A DNA stretch of 64,000 nt from Planctomycetaceae bacterium (GTDB lineage Bacteria > Planctomycetota > Planctomycetia > Planctomycetales > Planctomycetaceae), in the NCBI GenBank assembly GCA_018699955.1, contig JABISG010000154.1:41087-105086 (forward strand), in the 5' to 3' direction. Shown piece after piece: positions 9,096 to 18,103 of the stretch (positions are counted from its first letter, which is position 1; the number at the start of each line of letters is the position of its first letter). The translations under genes and the position numbers were made by a program. Below the pieces are notes generated by a model that ran no database searches, was not told the DNA's origin, and worked only from the letters and a program-made list of their open reading frames with translations.

Positions 9096-9353
9096 CTATT
9101 CGGTTAGCCGCGACGCGCGAGTTCTTGCATAGCCAATTACAGCAAGGCAGATTCCAGCAAGTCCTAACAAGAACGAAGCGTTAGTCAATTGACGTGCAGA
9201 CTCCAAGGCGCTGAAGACATTTGCAAGCGATGATTCAAGTGATTCCGGAGTCACTCCTTCGACCGCAATCATCGAATTGAACACGCTAAACACGAACAAC
9301 CCGACTGCAATCACGATAAGAATGATTCCTGTGTTTTTCATATGTTTCATCAT
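9096..9353 (-). CDS. Small two-helix membrane protein between flhA and flhF
   Basis: An 85-residue frame has two membrane segments (IILIVIAVGLFVFSVFNSMI and ASFLLGLAGICLAVIGYA) separated by about 30 polar residues (VEGVTPESLESSLANVFSALESARQL). Gaps to flhA (21 bases) and flhF (22 bases) are short, so it is very likely in the same transcript. ATG is possible at 9353, 9350 or 9341; only a weak GGTGGTGA precedes the first. I know no standard flagellar protein of this form; accessory or lineage-specific function is possible. Confidence 0.7.
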   Translation of the reverse strand: MMKHMKNTGIILIVIAVGLFVFSVFNSMIAVEGVTPESLESSLANVFSALESARQLTNASFLLGLAGICLAVIGYARTRASRLTE

Positions 9354-9374
9354 TCACCACCGCTTCCACTCAAA

Positions 9375-11492
9375 CTAGGCTGCCCCGGCACCAACTGCCT
9401 GCAGGGTGTCGGCTCCGACTTGACCGACCGATTCGACATCGGTGTCGCGTGTGATTTCGCTCAGGCTGAGGACTGCCAATTTCGGTAAGGCGGACGATGT
9501 GATTTGTTTCAATCCGGCCCGCACTGCCGGACTGCAGAGCACCACAGGAGGATGTCCGGCAGTGACCAGTTTTTCGAGTTCCGTCATCAAGCCGCGCGTG
9601 ACTGTTTCAGCAATTTGCGGCGAGAGTTTGATCACCAAACCGCGTTCGCCGTAATCGAAGCCGCCGGCCAGAATGTCTTCCAAGGCCGGGTCGATTGTCA
9701 CCGCACGCAACAGCCGATTCTGATCACGGTACTGTCGGCAGATTGTTCGCGAGAGGGAATGACGGACGTACTCGGTCAGAATTCCGAGGTCTTTTGTCCG
9801 GTCGGCATAATCGCCCAGCGTTTCCAGAATCGCTTCCAAATCGCGAACCGGCACGCGTTCGTTTAACAGGTTATTCAACACCTGATGAAGTTGGGGCGTT
9901 TTCAGCAGATCGGGAATCAGTTCGTCCACAACCTTCGGCGACGTATCGCGCAGATTGTCCAATAGTTGGTGTACTTGCTGACGTGTCAGCAACTCGGGAC
10001 TGTGTTCCCTCACCACTTCGGTGAGGTGTGTGATGATGACCGCCGACGGCTCGACGACATTGTATCCCTGCAGTTCGGCTCGCTCTTTGTGCTGTGCTTC
10101 GATCCACTTGGCGGGCCGCCCGAAGGCCGGTTCAACTGTACTCAACCCCGGAATGTCGCCGCTGGTCGTTCCCGAATCGATCGCAAGATACCCATCCAGA
10201 TACGCCTCGCCCCAGGCGATGGCAACGTCGCGGATTTTGATTTGGTACTGACGTTGGCCGAGCCGAATGTTGTCACGCACGCGAACCTTCGGCAGAATGA
10301 TGCCGAGTTCTTGCGCAATTTTGTGCCGCACGCGCGAAATTCGATCGAGCAAATCACCACCCGATGCCGGATCGGCGAGCCGAATCAGGCCCACGCCCAG
10401 TTCGAGTTCCATCGGATCGATAAACAGATTGTCTTCCGGTTTTGGTTCCGGTCTCTCTTCAGTTTGCTGCTCAACTGCTTGTTGTTCGGCCACAGCGAGC
10501 TTCACTTTTGCACCGCGCCGCAGCACGATTCCGATCGTCCCGCAAGCGAGTCCCAATACCAGCATCGGCCCTGTCGGCAGGCCAGTCATCGACAGGCACG
10601 CCAGAAACGCAGCTGCCAGAAACATCGCTTCGGGGTAGCGAAACATCTGCGTGACAACCTCGCGTGGCAGATTGCTCTTTTCCGACGTTCGCGTTGCAAT
10701 CAAACCGGCTGCCAATGAAATCAGGAAGGCCGGAATTTGAGTTACCAGTCCATCACCAATCGTTAACGCGGTGAAGACTTCCACCGCCTTGCCGAATTGC
10801 ATGTTGTTCTGGATCATGCCCACGAACAGCCCGCCGGCGATGTTGATGAGAGTGATCACAATGCCGGCAATCGCGTCGCCGCGGACGAATTTACTGGCAC
10901 CGTCCATCGATCCGTAGAAGTCGGCCTGCTCGGTAATCTCGGTTCGCCGCTGCTTTGCCTGCTCTTGCGTGATCAGGCCGGCGTTCAAGTCGGCATCAAC
11001 GGCCATCTGTTTTCCGGGCATACCATCCAAGGCAAATCGTGCCGCCACTTCGCTGATTCGCGTCGCACCTTTGGTAATGACCAGGAACTGAATCGCAACC
11101 AGAATGATGAAGAGGATCAGCCCGACAACAATACTGTCGCCGGAAACGAAATTGCCGAACGCCTCAATCACCCCGCCCGCTGCGCCGGTTCCATGCGTTG
11201 CACCGCGTGTCAGAATCAGCCGCGTGGAAGCGACGTTGAGCACGAGCCGGGCCAATGTCGTCCCCAGCAGAATCGCCGGGAAGGCACTGAACTCGAGCGG
11301 CCGACTGACGTAAATCGTTGTCAGCAATATCACAACGGCCACGGTCACGTTGGTCGCCAGCAGCATATCGAGCAGCAACGGTGGCAGCGGGGCAACGATG
11401 ACAAGCACCGACGTCACGATCAGCATCGGGAACATCAGTCCCCTGCTGCGCGTCAGGAATCCGCGCAATCCGCTCTCTGCCTCGGGTGGCAT
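9375..11492 (-). CDS. flhA: Flagellar export apparatus protein FlhA
   Basis: FlhA is the large inner-membrane gate of the flagellar type III secretion system. The 705-residue protein has eight predicted membrane segments in the first 330 residues, including the FHIPEP-type region (EFSAFPAILLGTTLARLVLNVASTRLIL) and MPGKQMAVDADLNAGLI with its conserved cytoplasmic loop. A C-terminal cytosolic domain (from DPMELELGVGLIRLAD) binds export substrates and chaperones. GGAGG lies just upstream of ATG 11492. It is the first gene of the minus-strand block flhA-ORF-flhF-flhG-ORF-fliA. Other export genes (flhB, fliP/Q/R) are not in the window. Confidence 0.97.
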   Translation of the reverse strand: MPPEAESGLRGFLTRSRGLMFPMLIVTSVLVIVAPLPPLLLDMLLATNVTVAVVILLTTIYVSRPLEFSAFPAILLGTTLARLVLNVASTRLILTRGATHGTGAAGGVIEAFGNFVSGDSIVVGLILFIILVAIQFLVITKGATRISEVAARFALDGMPGKQMAVDADLNAGLITQEQAKQRRTEITEQADFYGSMDGASKFVRGDAIAGIVITLINIAGGLFVGMIQNNMQFGKAVEVFTALTIGDGLVTQIPAFLISLAAGLIATRTSEKSNLPREVVTQMFRYPEAMFLAAAFLACLSMTGLPTGPMLVLGLACGTIGIVLRRGAKVKLAVAEQQAVEQQTEERPEPKPEDNLFIDPMELELGVGLIRLADPASGGDLLDRISRVRHKIAQELGIILPKVRVRDNIRLGQRQYQIKIRDVAIAWGEAYLDGYLAIDSGTTSGDIPGLSTVEPAFGRPAKWIEAQHKERAELQGYNVVEPSAVIITHLTEVVREHSPELLTRQQVHQLLDNLRDTSPKVVDELIPDLLKTPQLHQVLNNLLNERVPVRDLEAILETLGDYADRTKDLGILTEYVRHSLSRTICRQYRDQNRLLRAVTIDPALEDILAGGFDYGERGLVIKLSPQIAETVTRGLMTELEKLVTAGHPPVVLCSPAVRAGLKQITSSALPKLAVLSLSEITRDTDVESVGQVGADTLQAVGAGAA

Positions 11493-11649
11493 CCATGCCT
11501 CCGACGACCGTGGTGAGTGATTATTGTGACAAACAAAATATGAAGAGATGAGATGAGAGGGGCGAGTGATATCGGAATCCGTAATCGCTGTCCAGAGAAA
11601 TTATCGACGATCCGCAGCGCACGACTCACGACGACGTGAATCCCATCCA

Positions 11650-11665
11650 CGCTTGCGGTTTCGCG
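11650..11665. repeat. Short dispersed repeat (16 bp, copy at 1815)
   Basis: Identical to CGCTTGCGGTTTCGCG at 1815-1830; both are intergenic. Confidence 0.4.
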
Positions 11666-11703
11666 TCCTCTTTTTATGCGGCGATGTCCGAGTATCGCCG
11701 TCG

Positions 11704-11721
11704 CGCCCCGCAAGCGGGGCG
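11704..11721. repeat. Small perfect GC palindrome
   Basis: CGCCCCGC-AA-GCGGGGCG forms an 8-bp stem with a two-base centre, within the flhA/WD40 intergenic region. It could be a REP relative or an operator; the sequence does not decide. Confidence 0.5.
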
Positions 11722-11922
11722 GCTAAATCGGCTGTGATCGACCATCACAAACGCATCAACGTTCGTCGAACTGTTGACTATTCCCCGGCCCCTTGTGAAA
11801 CTGAAGTTGACAATTGCCCGGTTGGCGGCATTTAGGGCAATTCGGCAATTTGCGATTTCATGCGAGACTTCTCTGCTCGCAATCCAACATCAGGCGACCT
11901 CATTAATCTCCCGAGGACCGGC

Positions 11923-14724
11923 ATGACGCAACACACGAAAAACGTAAGCAGTGACCGACAATCACCGTTCGGCAGCCTGCATGTCTTCAACATCACCGCA
12001 ATAACCGCGTGCTGTCTGGCCGTCGTTGTCGGTCAATCGATGGCCCAGGAAACCAAAGTCTTCACTGGTCACAGCGATCCCGTCTATGCCGTCGGCTTCA
12101 CGCCCGACGGAAAGTCGATCGTTACAGGCAGCTTCGATAAATCGTTGCGGCTGTGGGATATCGCCACCCAGAAGACCATCCGCACCATGACCGGACACAC
12201 CGGGATTGTGCTTTCCATTGCCGTCTCGCCCGACGGAAAACGGATCGCCTCCGGTGCGCTCGACAACACCATCAAGCTGTGGGACGTCCCCGTCAATACG
12301 CCCATCGCCAATCTGGCAGGACACAAGGGAGCCGTTTTCTCGGCCGCCGTCAATGTCGATGGAACGCTGTACGCAACAGCCGGTGCCGACAAACTCATCA
12401 AGCTTTGGAATGCGGCCGACGGTAAACCGGCCCGCGACATCGCCGGCAACACGGCAGAAATTCGCCAGCTCGACATTCGCCGCGATGGCAAACAGATCGC
12501 CTCGGCCGATGCCGCCGGTCTCGTGCGGCTCTTCAAAGCCGATGACGGCACGCCTCAGGGAATCATCGGTGCGCACACCGGAGAAATCACAGGCCTCGTT
12601 TTCGCACCCAACAATACCTTCATTCTCACATCCGGAGCCGACGGACTCGTCAAACGCTGGCCGGTCACTCTCCCGCCATCACGGGCGGTCGCCGGCCATA
12701 CCGCCGCCATCCATGCAATGCGGCTCAGTCCCAACGGTGCGCGAATCGCCACGGCGTCGGCCGACAAGTCGGCCCGCATCTGGAACTTCGCCGACGGCAA
12801 ACAGCTCTTCAATCTCGAAGGACACGGCGGCGAAGTGACCGCAATCACCTTCAGCAACAACAGCGCACAGGTCGCGACCGGTTCTGCCGACAAGATTCCG
12901 CGACTGTTCGATGCCAACAGCGGCAAACTCGTCAAGGACTTCCCCACACAAGCCGCATCGGTCACGGCTGTCGCAATCAGCCCGAACAACCAGTTACTGG
13001 TCGTCGGCGATGCCAGCGGTGCGATCAAACTCTACAAGACGGCCGACGCCACCGAAGCCGCCGCACTTGCCGGCTCGCAGGGCGCGATCAACGGCATGGC
13101 ATTCATTCCCAACGGACAACAAGTATTCTCAACGTCGGCAGGAGACAAAGCCGTTCGCATCTGGAACGCCGCCGATGGTAAGGCAATCAAAACGATCGAA
13201 ACCGCCAACGTGGTGACCGCGTTCGGCTTGCGGCCCGACGGACAACAACTTGCCGTTGCCGGCAACGACAAGCTCATTCGCGTTTACAACGTCGCCGACG
13301 GCAAGCTCGTAACCACACTGACCGGACACACGGGCAAAGTGACCGCCGTCGATTTCAGCCGCGACAACAAACGGGTCGTCTCATCCGGCGACGAAGGCAT
13401 CGTCCGCGTTTGGGACTTGGCGACGGGACTCGGGCAACAGCACTTTGTGAATCATCAGGGCGCTGTCACAGCCGCCGTCTTCGCCACCGACAACAAAACC
13501 GTGCTGTCGGCCGGCATCGACAAGACGGTTCAGATCGATGTCGTCTCGGTATTGTTCGCAAATGCGGCCGACGAAAAACGCGTGAATGATCTTGCCATTT
13601 CCGCGAACAGCGCGCAATACGCCACCGCCGGCGAAAATGGTGAAGTCAAAACGTGGAACACAAGCAACGGCTCGGCCGTCCGCACTTTCGCCGGACACGA
13701 AGGGCCGGCACTCAGTGTGACTCTCTCGCCCAACAACCAACAGATTGCAGCCGGCGGAAAAGACAAAACGCTAATGATCTGGAACGCGGGCAACGCGGCA
13801 ATCGAACAGCGAATTATCACACCGGCCGAAGTCACACGCGTCGCCTACAGTGCCGACAGTACAAAGTTGGCAGCCGTTGGCAGCGACAACACCATCCGCA
13901 GCTACAATCCGACGCGACCGAATCCGCAGCCGATAAAACCACCCACACAGGAACCGGCGCAAATCATGACCGGTCACACGGCCGTGGTTCATTCGCTCCG
14001 CTTCGCACCCGATAACAGCACGGCGATCACTGCATCGGCCGATGGCACCGCGAAAACATGGTCGGTTGCCGCTGCCGGATTCACCGCCAGCATGACCGGA
14101 CACAGCTCGCAGGTGTACGGGATCGTCTTCAGCCCCGATGGAAAAGTGTTGGCATCCGCCTCGAACGACAAGACGGTTCGCCTCTGGGACGTCGCAGGAA
14201 AGAAGGCGTTGAAGACGCTTTCGACTCAGCCCTCGGGAGTTTACGGCGTTGCATTCAGTCCCGATGGCAAACTGCTCGTCACCGCCGGCGCCGACAAAAC
14301 GGTGCGATTATTCAACGTCGAAACCGGCACGCAGACGCGGGAATTCAAAGGCTCGCAGTATGCCGTCTACAGTGTCGCATTCAGTCCCGATGGCAAATCG
14401 GTTGCTGCTGGCGGCGTTGGACTCGGCGAAAACCGTCAGGTGCTATTGTGGAACATCGACAACGACCAGCCAGCCAAAATCTTCGCCGGCCACAAAGACG
14501 ACGTCTATCGCGTTCAGTTCAGCCCCAAGGGAAACCGGCTATTGACCGCCGGTTACGCTGGCACCATCAACGTCTGGGACGTCAATTCCGCGAAGCCGCT
14601 CTTCACACAAGACATGCCCATCGTCTTGTATTCGGCGACGTACTCCGTCGATGGCAAACAGATCGCGGTGACGGCGAACGATGGCAAAGCCTATCTGCTC
14701 GCAGTACCGGTCGCAGCGCAATAG
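11923..14724 (+). CDS. Large exported WD40-repeat protein
   Basis: The start is ATG 11923, with GAGG about six bases upstream; the frame opens at 11860 but the extra residues are not convincing. The first 42 residues end in a signal-like hydrophobic stretch (ITAITACCLAVVVGQSMAQ), so export is expected. The remaining ~890 residues are almost entirely WD40 repeats of about 42 residues (GHTGxVxxxxFSPDGKxxxSAxxDKTVRLWD), about 20 in number, enough for two or three beta-propellers. A proline-rich linker (NPTRPNPQPIKPPTQEP, near 13910-13960) separates the last propeller. No enzymatic domain is attached; the likely role is an extracytoplasmic protein scaffold. Such proteins are abundant in planctomycetes, and the specific partner is unknown. 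Confidence 0.88.
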   Translation: MTQHTKNVSSDRQSPFGSLHVFNITAITACCLAVVVGQSMAQETKVFTGHSDPVYAVGFTPDGKSIVTGSFDKSLRLWDIATQKTIRTMTGHTGIVLSIAVSPDGKRIASGALDNTIKLWDVPVNTPIANLAGHKGAVFSAAVNVDGTLYATAGADKLIKLWNAADGKPARDIAGNTAEIRQLDIRRDGKQIASADAAGLVRLFKADDGTPQGIIGAHTGEITGLVFAPNNTFILTSGADGLVKRWPVTLPPSRAVAGHTAAIHAMRLSPNGARIATASADKSARIWNFADGKQLFNLEGHGGEVTAITFSNNSAQVATGSADKIPRLFDANSGKLVKDFPTQAASVTAVAISPNNQLLVVGDASGAIKLYKTADATEAAALAGSQGAINGMAFIPNGQQVFSTSAGDKAVRIWNAADGKAIKTIETANVVTAFGLRPDGQQLAVAGNDKLIRVYNVADGKLVTTLTGHTGKVTAVDFSRDNKRVVSSGDEGIVRVWDLATGLGQQHFVNHQGAVTAAVFATDNKTVLSAGIDKTVQIDVVSVLFANAADEKRVNDLAISANSAQYATAGENGEVKTWNTSNGSAVRTFAGHEGPALSVTLSPNNQQIAAGGKDKTLMIWNAGNAAIEQRIITPAEVTRVAYSADSTKLAAVGSDNTIRSYNPTRPNPQPIKPPTQEPAQIMTGHTAVVHSLRFAPDNSTAITASADGTAKTWSVAAAGFTASMTGHSSQVYGIVFSPDGKVLASASNDKTVRLWDVAGKKALKTLSTQPSGVYGVAFSPDGKLLVTAGADKTVRLFNVETGTQTREFKGSQYAVYSVAFSPDGKSVAAGGVGLGENRQVLLWNIDNDQPAKIFAGHKDDVYRVQFSPKGNRLLTAGYAGTINVWDVNSAKPLFTQDMPIVLYSATYSVDGKQIAVTANDGKAYLLAVPVAAQ

Positions 14725-14742
14725 TCTGCAGCAAGAGATGAC

Positions 14743-14907
14743 TTAGATTCGTTTTGTGCTGCTGCGCATCATGATGAAACCAATGACGGCAACCGTCATC
14801 AGGATAAACACAAATTTGCCCGGCGTCATGTGGTGCCACTGCTTCATCAGGTAGGTGTAGTAGAACTCCATGTATTCGCCGAAGGCCATCGCCAGTAGTG
14901 CAGACAT
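14743..14907 (-). CDS. 54-residue single-pass membrane protein
   Basis: The start was set at ATG 14907 because GGCGAGG sits about seven bases upstream; the longer frame from 15024 is unconvincing. The peptide begins MSALLAMAFGEYMEFYYTYL, has one strong membrane helix (GKFVFILMTVAVIGFIMM) and ends with a basic tail (RSSTKRI). It lies downstream of der on the same strand and converges with the WD40 gene 18 bases away. I recognise no family. Its size and good ribosome site make it likely real. Confidence 0.6.
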   Translation of the reverse strand: MSALLAMAFGEYMEFYYTYLMKQWHHMTPGKFVFILMTVAVIGFIMMRSSTKRI

Positions 14908-15078
14908 TGTTTGCCTCGCCTTTTTTTGGCAGCGTTGTGGGGAAGGTTGATTCGGACAGCCGATCGCGCGGATCGGGCCTCTTACAAACCTACGCCACGA
15001 TTTCGGCAGTTGAGAATTCTGCAATGCGGAACACAGAGTGCAGAGCGCGGATTCGACAGGTATTGCCGATTCTCCGGA

Positions 15079-16461
15079 TTAGCTATCGGGCGACGTCGCT
15101 TCGAATTCCGGCTCATATTCGTCCCGGCGGGCGCGGCTGCGGAAATGGACACGCAGCGGAACCTCTTTGAAGGGCAATTTTTCGCGAAGTACACCCAACA
15201 AATACCGCTTCCACGATTCGTCGATCAGTTTGGGATCGTTGCACTTGAAGACGATGGTCGGCGGGGCAGTTGAGACCTGTGTCGCGTAAAAAATCTTCGG
15301 ACGGCGATTCTTGCGATACGGCGCCGGATGACTCTTGATGGCCGCTGCCACAATCCGATTCAACTCCCCTGTCCCCACGCGAATGCGCGCCTGCTTGAAG
15401 ATCGTCTGCGCAAGATTCACCAGTTGGCGAATGTTCCGCGAATCGTTGGCCGTGATAAACGCCAGTGGAACGTGCCGCATGCTGGCGAAGTTGTGCGTCA
15501 GGTATTCGTTCCACTTCTCGGTGGTCATGCCTTCGGCCCGACCGAGATCCCATTTATTAATCACAAACACGCACGGCTTGTGGTGGTCCTGGATTTCCTC
15601 GACTAGCTGCTTATCGACTTTGGAAATGGTGTCGTGCGCGTCGAAAAACATGAAGACGACATCGGCCCGGCGAATACTTTTTTGAGCACGCACCAGTCCA
15701 TAAAATTCGATATCGTTGGCAATGCTCTTTTTGCGGCGGACACCGGGCGTATCGATGGCGACGAGCGAATGACCATCGACGTCGAATCGAATGTCGATGC
15801 TGTCGCGCGTTGTGCCGGCCACTTCGCTGACGATCACGCGTTCTTCTTCGGCCAATGAATTGATGAACGTGCTTTTGCCGACGTTACGACGGCCGACAAT
15901 TGCCAGCTTGAGTTCCGGGTCGGCCGCCTGTGACTCCCCTTCGGCCTCCTCGGCCTCCTGTTCTTCCGGCAGATTATCGATGACTGCTTTCAGCAACCCA
16001 TCGCGGTTCCGCTTACCTTTCACGCTGGTCATTACGTGTGGTGCGTCGATGAGGCCGAAGAACGCCGGCGCCTCGGCTTCGAGCTTTTCGGAATCGCATT
16101 TGTTGACGACAAGCAGCTTGCGTTTGTCAATTTTCCACAACCGGGCCGCCACGTGCTTGTCGAGCGGGACGACGCTGGTCTGCGCATCGACAACGTACAC
16201 AATCAGATCGGCCTCATCGATGGCGATGCTGATTTGCCGCTCGATGTCGTCGGTCAAGTCGTCGGCATCTTCGATACCCATACCACCGGTGTCGATCAGT
16301 TCAAAATACCGATCATCGTCGTGCATCAAATAAACGACGCGGTCGCGGGTCACGCCGGGCGTGGGATCGACGACAGCGATGAGGCGGCCGGCAAGCCAGT
16401 TGAAGATGGAACTCTTGCCGACATTGGGACGGCCGACAATGGCAACTTTGGGGAGGGACAT
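15079..16461 (-). CDS. der: Ribosome-assembly GTPase Der (EngA)
   Basis: Der has two tandem GTPase domains plus a KH-like C-terminal domain and acts in 50S subunit maturation. Domain 1 has VAIVGRPNVGKSSIFN (G1), DTGGMG (G3) and NKCD (G4). Domain 2 has LAIVGRRNVGKSTFIN, DTPGVRRK and NKWD. A Glu-rich linker (EEQEAEEAEGESQ) separates them, and the KH-like domain holds NRIVAAAIKSHPAPYRKNRRPKIFYATQV. From ATG 16461 the protein is 460 residues, standard length. The upstream in-frame ATG at 16542 adds a non-conserved stretch. Confidence 0.97.
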   Translation of the reverse strand: MSLPKVAIVGRPNVGKSSIFNWLAGRLIAVVDPTPGVTRDRVVYLMHDDDRYFELIDTGGMGIEDADDLTDDIERQISIAIDEADLIVYVVDAQTSVVPLDKHVAARLWKIDKRKLLVVNKCDSEKLEAEAPAFFGLIDAPHVMTSVKGKRNRDGLLKAVIDNLPEEQEAEEAEGESQAADPELKLAIVGRRNVGKSTFINSLAEEERVIVSEVAGTTRDSIDIRFDVDGHSLVAIDTPGVRRKKSIANDIEFYGLVRAQKSIRRADVVFMFFDAHDTISKVDKQLVEEIQDHHKPCVFVINKWDLGRAEGMTTEKWNEYLTHNFASMRHVPLAFITANDSRNIRQLVNLAQTIFKQARIRVGTGELNRIVAAAIKSHPAPYRKNRRPKIFYATQVSTAPPTIVFKCNDPKLIDESWKRYLLGVLREKLPFKEVPLRVHFRSRARRDEYEPEFEATSPDS

Positions 16462-16844
16462 GGGTGGGCAAATCTGGCAGTTGTCTGCCTGAGGGCTGAC
16501 TGTGGGAGAGACGTCGCGACTTCGAGTCGATCGAAGCGGCATGGCAACGGCAACGTCTGGAAGCGAACCAACAATCCATTGTTCTCTGCAAGCCGCTTCT
16601 GTTCAAGGGCCATGACAGCCCGAAACGGTAAGGAAGGGACGATTCGTGAGACTTTGAGCGTTATTGTGGCATCTCAAAGCCCGCGGGCTGCGGACCGCGG
16701 GATCAAGCGACTCAAACGGGTCTTCTCCAGTCTGACGGTTTTCTGTAGAATCCCGCCGCGCCGGCCCGCGTCCCGTCCAATCAGGGTCACCGAGACGCAT
16801 GCCATCCTACTATTTCCAGAGACCTTAGCGTCGAGGCAAGTCCT
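16462..16844. other. Intergenic region der / LRR membrane protein
   Basis: About 380 bases between divergent der and the LRR membrane gene. It holds one REP-like palindrome at 16674-16704 and otherwise no credible frame. Promoters for both neighbours must lie here, but I cannot identify them by eye. Confidence 0.6.
16674..16704 (-). repeat. REP-like palindrome (copy B)
   Basis: On the minus strand this reads GATCCCGCGG-TCCGCA-GCCCGCGGGCTTTG, a member of the dispersed family with a compensated stem (CGCGGG in place of CACGGG). Arms pair as CCCGCGG/CCGCGGG. Confidence 0.75.
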
Positions 16845-17393
16845 ATGGGTAGATTCTTCCAGATTTTTGGCGGCAGCATCTTCGGCCTGTTTCTGCTGTT
16901 CACTGCGGTCCTACTCAATCAATTGATCGGATTCGCACCTGGGCCGGGTGGTGGAGACGACGACAACGGCGCTGCTGACTATCTTGAAGATCGAGGGGCA
17001 CAGATCATCTACGACGACTACGGTCAGGCCCGATCGATCGCACTGCCGGAAGATTTCCAAATCGAGGATATCGGCGCTGTCGCGGCACTTCATTCGCTTG
17101 TGGATGTAAGATTCGACGCCCCCCACAATATCACCGATTGGGAGGTCAGCCAATTGGCTTCTCTGCGCGAGTTGCAATCTTTGTATCTTGATGGTGCCGA
17201 CATTACAGATGACTGCATAGACGACCTGATCAATTTGACAGACTTGCAGGAACTTTCGATCGAAGACACTCGAATTTCGTCCGACGGTGCGAACCACCTG
17301 AGAGACTTACTTCCCAATTGCAGTGTGTATTGGAACGCTCGCGGCGACGAAGTCGAAAAGATGACGGAGCGCGAGTTGTTTCCACCCAGGTGA
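16845..17393 (+). CDS. Membrane-anchored LRR-like protein
   Basis: This 182-residue protein starts MGRFFQIFGGSIFGLFLLFTAVLLNQLIG, a single N-terminal membrane anchor, followed by a Gly/Asp-rich spacer (GPGGGDDDNGAAD). The remainder carries about three LRR-like units (LASLRELQSLYLDGADITDDCIDDL, LTDLQELSIEDTRISSDGANHL). GAGG precedes ATG 16845 at good spacing. It is 92 bases upstream of the PH/HEPN/cyclase cassette on the same strand and could be co-transcribed. Function is unknown; protein binding at the membrane is the reasonable inference. Confidence 0.75.
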   Translation: MGRFFQIFGGSIFGLFLLFTAVLLNQLIGFAPGPGGGDDDNGAADYLEDRGAQIIYDDYGQARSIALPEDFQIEDIGAVAALHSLVDVRFDAPHNITDWEVSQLASLRELQSLYLDGADITDDCIDDLINLTDLQELSIEDTRISSDGANHLRDLLPNCSVYWNARGDEVEKMTERELFPPR

Positions 17394-17485
17394 GCATTTC
17401 CTTTCGCGATCCATGTAAAATCGCACTGCTATCGAGTGGCAACGGAACAGCCAGCCAAAATTCAAATGGAGTTGAATAACGCGCC

Positions 17486-18100
17486 ATGAAACGAGCAAAT
17501 AGCACAAAAGACTTGAAGGCGTTGATTAAAGGGGCGGCACGCGGCGATGAGGACCAAATCCAACAGTTGATTGCGCCGTTCATTTCGGACGACGAAAAAC
17601 TCATCGAATGCGCCGTCACTGCCAAATTGGGATTGATCACCACGTACGACTTCGCGTTTCTGACCGATCGCCGGATCGCCGATCTGGAAATTACGCCGCT
17701 GACCGGGAACCTCAATGTCGAGAGTGCTTTTCTGCACAAGATCGATGCCTACGTTCTGTTGCAGCCCGCCATCCCAATCTTGCTGCGACTGTTCATGCTG
17801 GGCCTCTATCTCGTCGTCCCGCTGCTGGCAATTTCCATGGTGTTTAGCATCGGAGGATGGGTCGCTATCGCTCTGGCAGCGCTGGCGATCGTCATCTGCA
17901 ACGTTTTGATTGGCATTGCGATCAATCCGCTGATCAAACGCATTATTCTCCGCTTCAAGAAGTCCGGCCTGTGGTTGAAGCTCACCGGATCTGCAACGGG
18001 TGTGCTGATCTTTGCGGATCGCGATAAATTCTCGGTACTCACCAAGCTGGCGCGATCGCTCAGCGACCTGAAACGAACGTTGGACACGCAAGCAGCCTAA
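17486..18100 (+). CDS. Membrane protein with a PH-like domain split by a helical hairpin
   Basis: The 204-residue protein has a polar N-terminus, a segment reading ITTYDFAFLTDRRIADLEITPL-TG that resembles bacterial PH-like (bPH) beta strands, then two long membrane helices (ILLRLFMLGLYLVVPLLAISMVF and WVAIALAALAIVICNVLIGIAI), and a second soluble part (SGLWLKLTGSATGVLIFADRD...FSVLTKLARSLSDLKRTLD) that could complete the PH fold. This insertion of a helical pair inside a PH-like domain is inferred from pattern only. It lies three bases before the HEPN-like gene, which points to joint expression and function. Confidence 0.7.
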   Translation: MKRANSTKDLKALIKGAARGDEDQIQQLIAPFISDDEKLIECAVTAKLGLITTYDFAFLTDRRIADLEITPLTGNLNVESAFLHKIDAYVLLQPAIPILLRLFMLGLYLVVPLLAISMVFSIGGWVAIALAALAIVICNVLIGIAINPLIKRIILRFKKSGLWLKLTGSATGVLIFADRDKFSVLTKLARSLSDLKRTLDTQAA

Positions 18101-18103
18101 ACG

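Larger units (their letters stand above)
11493..11922. other. Divergent intergenic region flhA / WD40 gene
   Basis: This 430-base gap separates divergent flhA and the WD40 gene, so it should hold both promoters. It contains the 16-bp repeat at 11650-11665 and a G/C palindrome at 11704-11721. I see no protein-like frame and no convincing sigma-28, sigma-54 or sigma-70 promoter by eye. Confidence 0.6.

Noticed and set aside
10797..11516. 239-residue plus-strand frame rich in His, Gln and Arg
   Set aside because: It is an antisense shadow of flhA with composition typical of such shadows.
12084..12551. Minus-strand frames over the WD40 gene
   Set aside because: They mirror the repeated codons of the WD40 array and have no independent support.
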